31,536 bases of DNA from Nitrospira sp. (GTDB lineage: Bacteria > Nitrospirota > Nitrospiria > Nitrospirales > Nitrospiraceae): positions 1 to 31,536 of the forward strand of contig JANYEF010000144.1 in the NCBI GenBank assembly GCA_025363325.1. The letters are read 5' to 3'. The translations under genes and the position numbers were made by a program. The notes under the pieces were generated by a model that worked only from the letters and a program-made list of their open reading frames with translations, searched no databases and was not told the origin of the DNA. Below are positions 1-6,223 of the stretch, in pieces; position 1 is the stretch's first letter; every line of letters begins with the position of its first letter.

Positions 1-91
1 CCACAACAACAACCTCATGCCCTTCCTGGACAAGACGATCGACCAAATGCGACCCGACAAAACCGGCGCCTCCGGTCACGAGTACCTTCAT
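1..91 (-). CDS. NAD-dependent epimerase/dehydratase (5' end only)
   Basis: Only the first 30 codons lie in the window; the gene runs off the left edge. The translation begins MKVLVTGGAGFVGSHLVDRL, the beta-alpha-beta start of an extended short-chain dehydrogenase. It carries the NAD-binding glycine motif GGAGFVG (GxxGxxG), typical of sugar-nucleotide epimerases, dehydratases and decarboxylases (GalE/UXS-like). The ATG is preceded by a purine-rich GGGGG about six bases upstream, which supports this start. The gene follows tlyA by 31 bp on the same strand and is probably the last visible gene of the zapB-to-tlyA transcription unit. Substrate and exact family cannot be told from the fragment. 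Confidence 0.85.
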   Translation of the reverse strand, partial: MKVLVTGGAGFVGSHLVDRLVQEGHEVVVV

Positions 92-122
92 GCATGCCCC
101 CATCGCCTATGAGTCCGTGCCA

Positions 123-905
123 TCATCTGTCCACCGCCCACCCGATCAGGCTCTTATTCTCGCGCGTAAAACCAACAAGAATTTCCCGATTCCCTTTTCG
201 CCCTATCACGGGAGAATCGAGCACACCTTTCAGCTGAAGCCCCAAATGAGCGGCACAGGCAATGACCTTTTCAGTCACCGCCGCGCGCTGCGTGTCATCT
301 CGCACGATTCCCCCTCGCCCCACCTGCCCCTTACCGACTTCAAACTGTGGCTTCACTAACGCCACGACCACTGCACCGCTATTGAGTAGGTAGACGACCG
401 CGGGCAATACCAACGTCAGAGAAATAAAGGAAACATCGATCACCGCCAGGTCGATCGGCTCAGGAACCGCTGCACGGTCAACATACCGAATGTTGGTCCG
501 TTCGAGCAAGACAACACGCGAATCTTGCCTGAGTCTCCACTCAAACTGTCCATATCCCACGTCGATGGCATAGATGCGGGTGGCTCCTCGCTGCAACAAA
601 CAGTCGGTGAACCCGCCGGTCGAACACCCGACGTCCAGACCAATCGCCCCTCTCGGGTCAATATGAAAGGCATCAAGGGCCGCGGCCAATTTGTCGCCCG
701 CTCTACTGACAAAAGACGCAGGCCGCACGATTTCGATCCGCGCATCCGGCGACACCAACTTCGCAGGCTTATCCACCATAATCCCGTCAACCGACACTCC
801 ACCCGCCAAGACCGTTCTGGCCGCGGCCTCCCGGCTGGGCACCAAGCCCTGAGCCATAAGCACACGGTCCAACCGTTCTTTGTGAACACGAGCGGGGGAG
901 GCCAT
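123..905 (-). CDS. tlyA: TlyA family 2'-O-methyltransferase (S4 domain plus FtsJ-like fold)
   Basis: TlyA enzymes methylate ribose 2'-OH groups of rRNA (16S C1409 and 23S C1920 in mycobacteria) with S-adenosylmethionine; they were once called hemolysins. The N-terminal S4 RNA-binding domain is seen in RLDRVLMAQGLVPSREAA and VLAGGVSVDG. The Rossmann methyltransferase domain has the SAM loop LDVGCSTGGFTDCLL, then AIDVGYGQ, IDVSFISL and VKPQFEVGKG, all family hallmarks. The length of 261 aa is normal. The ATG at 905 (MASPARVHKERLD) fits the family start better than an in-frame GTG at 923, although neither has a strong ribosome binding site. It lies 42-60 bp after xseB in the same orientation, an association known from other genomes. 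Confidence 0.93.
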   Translation of the reverse strand: MASPARVHKERLDRVLMAQGLVPSREAAARTVLAGGVSVDGIMVDKPAKLVSPDARIEIVRPASFVSRAGDKLAAALDAFHIDPRGAIGLDVGCSTGGFTDCLLQRGATRIYAIDVGYGQFEWRLRQDSRVVLLERTNIRYVDRAAVPEPIDLAVIDVSFISLTLVLPAVVYLLNSGAVVVALVKPQFEVGKGQVGRGGIVRDDTQRAAVTEKVIACAAHLGLQLKGVLDSPVIGRKGNREILVGFTRENKSLIGWAVDR

Positions 906-965
906 ATAGACTAGGAAAACCACTCATCGAAGCATCGAGGCAGACAGAAGCCAGTACTAGAAAGC

Positions 966-1226
966 CTAGGAGGACGGTTCATCGGCTTCGTCATCTGTGG
1001 TGTAGGCGTGGAGTCGTTTTTTGCCGTTCTTGTCTTGTACGAGCACTTCTACTTTATGCTCGGCTTCTTCTAAAATCTTGAGACAATTCTTCGAGAGGCG
1101 AATGCCCTCCTCGAAGATCTTGAGCGATTCGTCCAGAGGAAGATCGCTTTTTTCCAGTTCACCAACAATGGCTTCCAACCGCGCCATTGCCTGTTCAAAT
1201 TTCACCGCTGCCACAACATGCCTCAT
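966..1226 (-). CDS. xseB: Exodeoxyribonuclease VII small subunit
   Basis: XseB is the small subunit of exonuclease VII, which degrades single-stranded DNA to oligonucleotides together with XseA. The sequence FEQAMARLEAIVGELE, SDLPLDESLKIFEEG and CLKILEEAEHKVEVL matches the helical-hairpin XseB family almost throughout. The acidic tail ends DDEADEPSS. The length of 86 aa from the ATG at 1226 is slightly more than usual. A GTG at 1205 would give a protein starting directly at the conserved KFEQAMARLE and is a credible alternative; neither start has a convincing Shine-Dalgarno sequence. It follows xseA by 44 bp, and a possible own promoter lies in the end of xseA. Confidence 0.93.
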   Translation of the reverse strand: MRHVVAAVKFEQAMARLEAIVGELEKSDLPLDESLKIFEEGIRLSKNCLKILEEAEHKVEVLVQDKNGKKRLHAYTTDDEADEPSS

Positions 1227-1246
1227 TATTATATGGGTAGAGGGCC

Positions 1247-1274
1247 ATTATACTCGCCCACACCCAGATTTCAA
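1247..1274 (-). promoter_or_regulatory. Candidate sigma-70-type promoter for xseB-tlyA
   Basis: Read on the minus strand, TTGAAA (1274-1269) is followed after 16 bp by a perfect TATAAT (1252-1247). Transcription would start near 1240, just upstream of the xseB ATG at 1226. The -35 element overlaps the last codons of xseA. It could give xseB and tlyA some independence from the upstream operon. This is sequence pattern only. Confidence 0.4.
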
Positions 1275-2599
1275 ACTGAGGAATCGTCACACACTCGCGT
1301 GACCATGCAACTCAATTGTCCGCGTGCCAATTGAGCCACTATCTCCTGCCCAACCTTCACGTCGTTCGCTCGATGCAGAATCTGACCAGCAGGGACCGTA
1401 TGGAGGATGCAGTAGCCACGTCCAAGAATCGCCAATGGACTCAGGGTATTAAGTTGCGCCAGCGTCGCGTGGATCCGGTGACGGTGCTGCGCCAATACAG
1501 CCCCCATCTGCCCTTCAAGCCGCTTCGAGAATTGCGGGACTGTCGCCAGACCTTGCTTGATCACGAGAATAGGATTGAGACCGGATAAATCGCGCTGCGC
1601 CACATGAATCCTTTCACGCCCAGCCGTAAGTATTTGTTGGACCATCTCGCGCAATCGATCCACCATATCATCTGTCCGTTGCGCCGCTTCCTGGAGGCGG
1701 AAGCGGACATCCGCCACCCCTCGAATGCCGGCATCAAGCCGCTGCCGCTCGAAGGCACAATGCCTGAGCATCACCTGTCCGGTACGGACCGTGAGTTCAC
1801 GCAATCGTTCCAGGATGTCAGCCAATACCGGAACCACAGCCTCGGCTGCCGCCGACGGCGTTGGCGCTCGGAGATCGGCGACGAAGTCGGCAAGCGTCAC
1901 ATCGATTTCATGCCCGACCGCCGACACCACTGGGGCTTTGGAGGCCGCAATAGCGCGTACCACGATCTCCTCGTTGAAACTCCAGAGATCCTCCAACGAT
2001 CCTCCACCTCTTCCTACAATGATGACATCTACAGCGCCCCAGTCGTTCAACGCAGACAGCGCCTCAGCAATTTGACGCCCGGCACTCTCCCCTTGGACCT
2101 GAACCGGAGCAATAAGGATATGAAGCGTTGGCCAGCGGCGCCGAAGCACGGTCAGAATATCCCGAACGGCTGCACCGGTCAGCGATGTGACGATACCCAC
2201 CGTCCGAGGAAACGCTGGGACCGGCTTCTTTCTGTCCTGATCGAACAACCCCTCTGCGGCCAATCGCTCTTTAAGCTGTTCAAACGCGAGCTGCAGCGCG
2301 CCGATTCCCTTCGGCTCCACCGTGTCCAGCACAATCTGATATTCTCCGCGCAGTTCGTAGACCGTGAGCCGCCCCCGCACGATCACGTGCATCCCCTCTT
2401 GCAGGGCAAAGCGTAGACGCACCGCACTGGATCGAAATAACACCGCGCGAATCTGGCTCGTCTTGTCCTTGAGTGTGCAATAGACGTGTCCCGATCCGGG
2501 AGCACGGAGGTTGGAGATTTCGCCTTCCAACAATATGTCGGAGAATTGTTCTTCGATTGAGCTGCGAAGCAGCCCCGTCAACTCCGAAACCGTGAACAT
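1271..2599 (-). CDS. xseA: Exodeoxyribonuclease VII large subunit
   Basis: XseA is the catalytic subunit of exonuclease VII. The N-terminal OB-fold DNA-binding domain is visible from FTVSELTGLLRSSIEEQF through EGEISNLRAPGSGHVYCTLKD to VIVRGRLTVYELRGEYQI (about residues 1-100). The catalytic exonuclease VII domain follows with FPRTVGIVTSLTGAAVRDIL, VQGE, IVGRGGGSLEDLWSFNEE, VVSAVGHEIDVTLADFVAD and LRAPTPSAAAE. The length of 442 aa is typical. The ATG at 2599 is the only usable start in an otherwise open frame; no clear ribosome binding site is seen upstream. It sits 66 bp after the ymdB-like gene and 44 bp before xseB, so both ExoVII subunits come from the same transcript. Confidence 0.96.
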   Translation of the reverse strand: MFTVSELTGLLRSSIEEQFSDILLEGEISNLRAPGSGHVYCTLKDKTSQIRAVLFRSSAVRLRFALQEGMHVIVRGRLTVYELRGEYQIVLDTVEPKGIGALQLAFEQLKERLAAEGLFDQDRKKPVPAFPRTVGIVTSLTGAAVRDILTVLRRRWPTLHILIAPVQVQGESAGRQIAEALSALNDWGAVDVIIVGRGGGSLEDLWSFNEEIVVRAIAASKAPVVSAVGHEIDVTLADFVADLRAPTPSAAAEAVVPVLADILERLRELTVRTGQVMLRHCAFERQRLDAGIRGVADVRFRLQEAAQRTDDMVDRLREMVQQILTAGRERIHVAQRDLSGLNPILVIKQGLATVPQFSKRLEGQMGAVLAQHRHRIHATLAQLNTLSPLAILGRGYCILHTVPAGQILHRANDVKVGQEIVAQLARGQLSCMVTRVCDDSSV

Positions 2600-2665
2600 T
2601 CGTTTCGGAGGAACGACAGGAGAGAAGAGATCGGGAAAACCGGGAGGGCTCGTGGTGAGTCTCCT

Positions 2666-3445
2666 TTAATCGATGATGCGAATTCGTTCGATCGACAGCG
2701 CCTTCCCAAGTCGCGCATCAAGTTCGATCAGGACCGCGCAGAAGACGGCGGGCCCAGAGGCTACTTCAAAGCGCCGCGGCATCCCAGTCAGAAACTTTTC
2801 GATCGCCAACTCTTTCTTCACTCCGATCACGGAGTGGAGCGGACCGGTCATCCCGATATCCGTCAGATACGCGGTCCCTTTCGGGAAAATCTGGTCATCG
2901 GCCGTTTGGACATGCGTATGAGTCCCAACCACAGCGACGACCTCTCCGTCCAGATAGTGCCCCATCGCCATTTTTTCCGACGTCGCTTCCGCATGTATAT
3001 CGACAATCACGGACGCAACTCGCTTCTTCAGCACAGCCAGTTCTTTTTTGGCGACCTGAAACGGACAGTCCAGAGTCGGCATGTACGCCCGCCCCATTAA
3101 TTGAAGAACGCCCAGCTGCTCCCCGCCAGCCGACTCGACCACCACACTGCCATTTCCCGGCACACCACTCGGATAATTAGCAGGCCGAAGCAGGCGTGGT
3201 TCTCGGGGAAAGTAGTCGAGAATTTCCTTTTTATCCCAGGCATGATTTCCGGTCGTAATGACCGCGAGGCCGAGGTCGAACAACTCTTCAGCCAACTCCG
3301 GCGTGATGCCAAATCCGGCGGCCGCGTTCTCCCCGTTACCGATAACAATGTCGATTTGTCGCTGGGCCACCAGCTTGGGAACAGCCCGGGCCACCGCGCG
3401 GCGCCCGGGCTCTCCAAAGATATCGCCGATGAAGAGAACCTTCAC
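2666..3445 (-). CDS. ymdB: YmdB-like metallophosphoesterase (TIGR00282 family)
   Basis: This family of dinuclear-metal phosphodiesterases includes Bacillus subtilis YmdB and Deinococcus DR1281, which hydrolyse 2',3'- or 3',5'-cyclic nucleotides. Metal-ligand motifs are visible in order: GDIFGEPGR (Asp near residue 8), NGENAAAGFGIT, TTGNHAWDKKE, DIHAEATSEK and VVGTHTHVQTAD. The protein has 259 aa, the usual length, and no signal peptide. The GTG start overlaps the RNase Y stop by 4 bp (GTGA), which implies translational coupling. In Bacillus, ymdB also lies just downstream of rny, and YmdB influences RNA-decay-dependent developmental choices. This neighbourhood supports the assignment. Confidence 0.93.
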   Translation of the reverse strand: MKVLFIGDIFGEPGRRAVARAVPKLVAQRQIDIVIGNGENAAAGFGITPELAEELFDLGLAVITTGNHAWDKKEILDYFPREPRLLRPANYPSGVPGNGSVVVESAGGEQLGVLQLMGRAYMPTLDCPFQVAKKELAVLKKRVASVIVDIHAEATSEKMAMGHYLDGEVVAVVGTHTHVQTADDQIFPKGTAYLTDIGMTGPLHSVIGVKKELAIEKFLTGMPRRFEVASGPAVFCAVLIELDARLGKALSIERIRIID

Positions 3446-5010
3446 TTGGCATACTCCACATACCGGCTTTCTCGAATCACGGTCACTCTAATCGTGCCGG
3501 GATAAGTCAGTTCCTGCTCGATTTTCTTTGCCAGATCCCTGGACAGCTGGAACGACTCGGCATCGGTAATATCCTCCTGTCGAACAATGACACGAATTTC
3601 TCGGCCCGCTTGGATGGCATAGGCCTTCTGCACCCCTTTGATCGTCGTCGCGAGCGACTCCAGTTTCTCCAGCCGTTTCACGTAGGTCTCCAAGGCTTCC
3701 CGTCTCGCCCCAGGCCTGGCCGCAGACAATGCTTCAGCCGCAGCAACCAAAACGGATTCCGGACAGATCGGCTCCACTTGTTCGTGGTGCCCCGCAATGG
3801 CATTCACAATTTTCTCGCTCTCACCGTACTTCTTGGCAATCTCAGCACCCAGCATGGCATGCGGGCCCTCTTCTTCGTGACTGACGGCTTTCCCGATATC
3901 ATGCAGAAGCGCGCCCCGCCTCGCCAACTTCACGTCGAGACCAAGCTCCGAGGCCATGATGCCGCAGATGTACGCGGCTTCACGCGAATGATACAGATTG
4001 TTTTGCCCGTAGCTGGTCCGGTACTTGAGCCGACCGAGCACCTTGATCAACTCCGGGTGAAAATCCGAGAGCCCTAACTCAAAGATGATCTTCTCGGCCT
4101 CGTCATACATGAGCTTGTCGATATCGATTTTGACTTTTTCAACGATCTCTTCGATCCGCGTTGGATGGATGCGCCCGTCATGCATCAACCGTTCGAGCGA
4201 GACCTTGGCAATCTCGCGACGCAGCGGATCGAATCCCGACACGATGACGGCTTCAGGCGTCTCATCGATAATTAGATCAATCCCGGTTGCGGCTTCGATC
4301 GCACGGATGTTGCGCCCTTCCCGCCCGATGATCCGCCCCTTCATCGCATCGTTCGGAATCGGCACAACAGAAATCGTAGATTCGGAAACATAGTCACGCA
4401 CCACCCGTTGAATCGAGCAGGTAATGATCTCGCGCGCTTCCCGTTCCGCATTCTCCCGCGCCTCTTCTAACGTCCGCTTCGCATGCCCAACGGCCTCAAG
4501 CCGCGCCTGGCTTTCCATTTCTAGAATGAGCTGCTTCTTCGCCTCGTCAGCCGTCATCCCCGCGACGCGTTCTAACGCCTCACGATGCTCCTTCTCTACT
4601 CGGGTACAAGCCACTTCCTTAGCCGCCAGCTTCTCTTCACGCTTCACCAGATCCAGCTCTCGCTTCTGAGCCTCACTATCTCGCTTGTCTACCGCACCTA
4701 TCCGTTTCTCGATGGCCTCATCTCGCTGGATCACGCGCTTTTCCGCGACGGCGAGCTCGGCCATTTTGACCTTCTGCTCCTTCTCAAGCTCCGCCTTCGA
4801 CTGCAGCACAAAGTCTTTCGCTTCCAGCTTGGCTTCTTTGACAATATTGTCAGCCTCACGCTGAGCGTTCTGCACGACCTGGCGTGACTGCTCCTCCTCC
4901 TGAACCTTCTTCGTGGCGCCCAGTGAGCGACGAATCAACTCAAAGAGCCCAACTCCGAGCAACCCTCCGACGAGTCCTGTCAACAGATACGCAAAAATTG
5001 AAGTCTCCAT
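3442..5010 (-). CDS. rny: Ribonuclease Y
   Basis: RNase Y is a membrane-anchored endoribonuclease that initiates mRNA decay. A single N-terminal transmembrane helix (about residues 3-25, FAYLLTGLVGGLLGVGLFEL) is followed by a long charged coiled coil to about residue 200. Then comes a KH RNA-binding domain with GRIIGREGRNIRAIE and an HD domain with HSREAAYICG and LLHDIGK, plus AGHHEQ. The length of 522 aa is standard. The ATG at 5010 is preferred over a GTG at 5019 because AAGGGG lies about nine bases upstream of the ATG but abuts the GTG. The gene follows a 587-bp spacer after zapA, shares the operon promoter at 6185-6213, and is coupled to the phosphoesterase gene. Confidence 0.97.
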   Translation of the reverse strand: METSIFAYLLTGLVGGLLGVGLFELIRRSLGATKKVQEEEQSRQVVQNAQREADNIVKEAKLEAKDFVLQSKAELEKEQKVKMAELAVAEKRVIQRDEAIEKRIGAVDKRDSEAQKRELDLVKREEKLAAKEVACTRVEKEHREALERVAGMTADEAKKQLILEMESQARLEAVGHAKRTLEEARENAEREAREIITCSIQRVVRDYVSESTISVVPIPNDAMKGRIIGREGRNIRAIEAATGIDLIIDETPEAVIVSGFDPLRREIAKVSLERLMHDGRIHPTRIEEIVEKVKIDIDKLMYDEAEKIIFELGLSDFHPELIKVLGRLKYRTSYGQNNLYHSREAAYICGIMASELGLDVKLARRGALLHDIGKAVSHEEEGPHAMLGAEIAKKYGESEKIVNAIAGHHEQVEPICPESVLVAAAEALSAARPGARREALETYVKRLEKLESLATTIKGVQKAYAIQAGREIRVIVRQEDITDAESFQLSRDLAKKIEQELTYPGTIRVTVIRESRYVEYAK

Positions 5011-5147
5011 TGGGCTCACCCCCTTAACAGTCGCGAGACGAGAAAATCCTGCTTCTCAGCCTCGTTTTGATACAAGGTTAGCGAAGGTCCTGAATGAGAG
5101 GGGGGCGCAGTGGGAAGATCAGCGACTAGAAGGGCGCGGCCTGAAAC

Positions 5148-5331
5148 GCGGGCTACAGACTTACTCCGAGAACGGACTGCACAGGGATGGACATCTTGCT
5201 GGATTGAGATGACGAGTACGTCCTGTGCGGGATAGATCCCACGAGGTCCATCTATGTCGGTACGCTCTCACCTGCATGAGAGGACTCAGAGCGTGAACCG
5301 GAAGCAGCCGCTGGCCGTCTCCGCAGCCCGC
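5148..5331 (-). ncRNA. Putative structured RNA, possibly 6S RNA (ssrS)
   Basis: The zapA-rny spacer is 578 bp and shows no convincing protein gene. On the minus strand, 5331-5320 (GCGGGCTGCGGA) pairs over 12 bp, with two G-U pairs, with 5159-5148 (TCTGTAGCCCGC), closing a 184-nt domain. Inside, ACGG pairs with CCGT and CTGC with GCAG. ACGCTCT pairs with AGAGCGT as a side hairpin, and GATGGAC pairs with GTCCATC, giving an interrupted rod. The size equals that of E. coli 6S RNA, and ssrS lies just downstream of zapA in many proteobacteria. No own promoter was found, so it might be processed from the operon transcript. The 6S identity is inference; another structured RNA or an untranslated leader of rny is possible. 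Confidence 0.42.
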
Positions 5332-5522
5332 ACTCCTTGACGACAACATGAACTCCATGACCTTACCCAACATCTCCAAGAGGTTATACATGAGGTGGAC
5401 GAACCCTTGAGCACATTCTATCTGCATCAATCTCGCCAGCATCAAGAACCCACATCCATTCCGCTGTGACTGTATCGTATCCCCGTATCTCTTCACCGGT
5501 TCAAGCATGACCCAATCATTCC

Positions 5523-5588
5523 CTATCGTAGAATCCACTACGTCCCGACACCCACTCTTTAACGATAGCAAAGGGGGACGCCCTTTGC
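5523..5588 (-). other. Hairpin cluster immediately after zapA
   Basis: Ten bases after the zapA stop codon, the minus strand has a perfect 8-bp stem with a 5-nt loop (GCAAAGGG/CCCTTTGC, 5588-5568). It is followed by CTATCG (5568-5563), which can pair with CGATAG (5528-5523) around an inner CGTAG/CTACG hairpin. There is no T-run after the first hairpin, so a classical intrinsic terminator is unlikely. RNA processing, attenuation or protection of the zapBA mRNA end are possible. The remainder of the spacer, about 5332-5522, shows no other clear element. Confidence 0.45.
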
Positions 5589-5597
5589 AAGTTGAAT

Positions 5598-5894
5598 CTA
5601 GCGAAAGAGCGAGGTCGGTACCTGTTCCTCGATCGATTCCATGAGGGACTTCATCCGCCGTTCGACATCCGCCTCACCTTGAGCACGCTTCCGTTCGAGC
5701 TCAAAGAGCTGATGGGCCAAATTGAGGGCAGTCAGCACGGCGAGTTTGGAGGGGGTCGTCGTATTCATCCCTTCCGCGAGATGGCGCATCTGTCCATCTA
5801 CAAAGCTCGCGAGGCGCCGGACATCGCCCTCGTCCGCCTCGCCACGAATCGTGTATCGTTGGCCGTATATTTCCACGTCAATGGTCTTAGTCAA
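5598..5894 (-). CDS. zapA: Cell division protein ZapA
   Basis: ZapA binds FtsZ and bundles protofilaments at the Z-ring. The 98-aa sequence has the family pattern: an N-terminal beta region IDVEIYGQRYTIRGEADE, LASFVDGQMRHLAEG, then PSKLAVLTALNLAHQLFELER leading into a C-terminal coiled coil. The start is TTG at 5894, decided by a perfect AGGAGG five to six bases upstream. It overlaps the end of the preceding zapB-like gene by 8 bp, so the two are probably co-translated. It is the second gene of the operon that continues through the 6S-like spacer to rny. Confidence 0.94.
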   Translation of the reverse strand: MTKTIDVEIYGQRYTIRGEADEGDVRRLASFVDGQMRHLAEGMNTTTPSKLAVLTALNLAHQLFELERKRAQGEADVERRMKSLMESIEEQVPTSLFR

Positions 5895-6141
5895 GGGCTA
5901 CCTCCTTGCGTTCTTCAAAGCACTCCAACAACTCGATGTCGCCAAGGACTTTTTCTATACGAGACTTGATATCGACACGCTCTTGCTCCCACCGTCGATT
6001 CGAATCATCCTTCTCTGCAAGTCGCTGTCGAACAACCTTTATCTCTTCTTCAGCTGCTGCATTCTTTTTTTTCAGCTCTTGAACGAGCTTAACCAGGTCT
6101 CTAATACGACTTTCAAGCGCGTCCAATCGATCGAGTGCCAT
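5887..6141 (-). CDS. Small coiled-coil protein, ZapB-like cell division factor
   Basis: This 84-aa protein is almost entirely heptad-patterned coiled coil: LDRLDALESRIRDLVKLVQE, a lysine-rich KKKN, EEEIKVVRQRLAEKDDS and ERVDIKSRIEKVLGDIELLE. It has no membrane segment or enzymatic motif. Short coiled-coil proteins directly upstream of zapA are commonly annotated as ZapB-like; ZapB in E. coli stimulates Z-ring assembly through ZapA. Sequence alone cannot prove orthology, so the role rests on the 8-bp overlap with zapA. The ATG at 6141 has a GAGGGA just upstream, and a strong promoter lies 44-72 bp upstream, making this the first gene of the operon. Confidence 0.8.
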   Translation of the reverse strand: MALDRLDALESRIRDLVKLVQELKKKNAAAEEEIKVVRQRLAEKDDSNRRWEQERVDIKSRIEKVLGDIELLECFEERKEVALD

Positions 6142-6184
6142 TCCCTCACTCTCTTTCTTAAGTAGCCCCTACAGATTGTGGCGC

Positions 6185-6213
6185 ACTATAGGAACTTGTC
6201 TAGATCTTGTCAA
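6185..6213 (-). promoter_or_regulatory. Strong sigma-70-type promoter of the zapB-zapA-rny operon
   Basis: On the minus strand, a perfect TTGACA (6213-6208) is followed by a 17-bp spacer and TATAGT (6190-6185). Transcription is expected near 6178, giving about a 37-nt leader before the zapB-like ATG. The -35 element begins 11 bp after the stop codon of the upstream transglycosylase gene. This is the best promoter match noted in the window. Confidence 0.75.
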
Positions 6214-6223
6214 GAAATGACCA

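Noticed and set aside
1604..2416. 270-codon plus-strand frame opposite xseA
   Set aside because: It is antisense to an unmistakable XseA coding sequence and has an Arg/His/Pro-rich composition typical of shadow frames.
5148..5331. Signal recognition particle RNA, RNase P RNA or tmRNA as identities for the structured spacer
   Set aside because: The hallmark conserved sequences of these RNAs were looked for by eye and not found; size and synteny favour 6S.
5161..5571. 136-codon minus-strand frame covering most of the zapA-rny spacer
   Set aside because: It runs through the proposed RNA stems, has low-complexity random-looking content and no ribosome binding site; the base-pairing pattern explains the region better.
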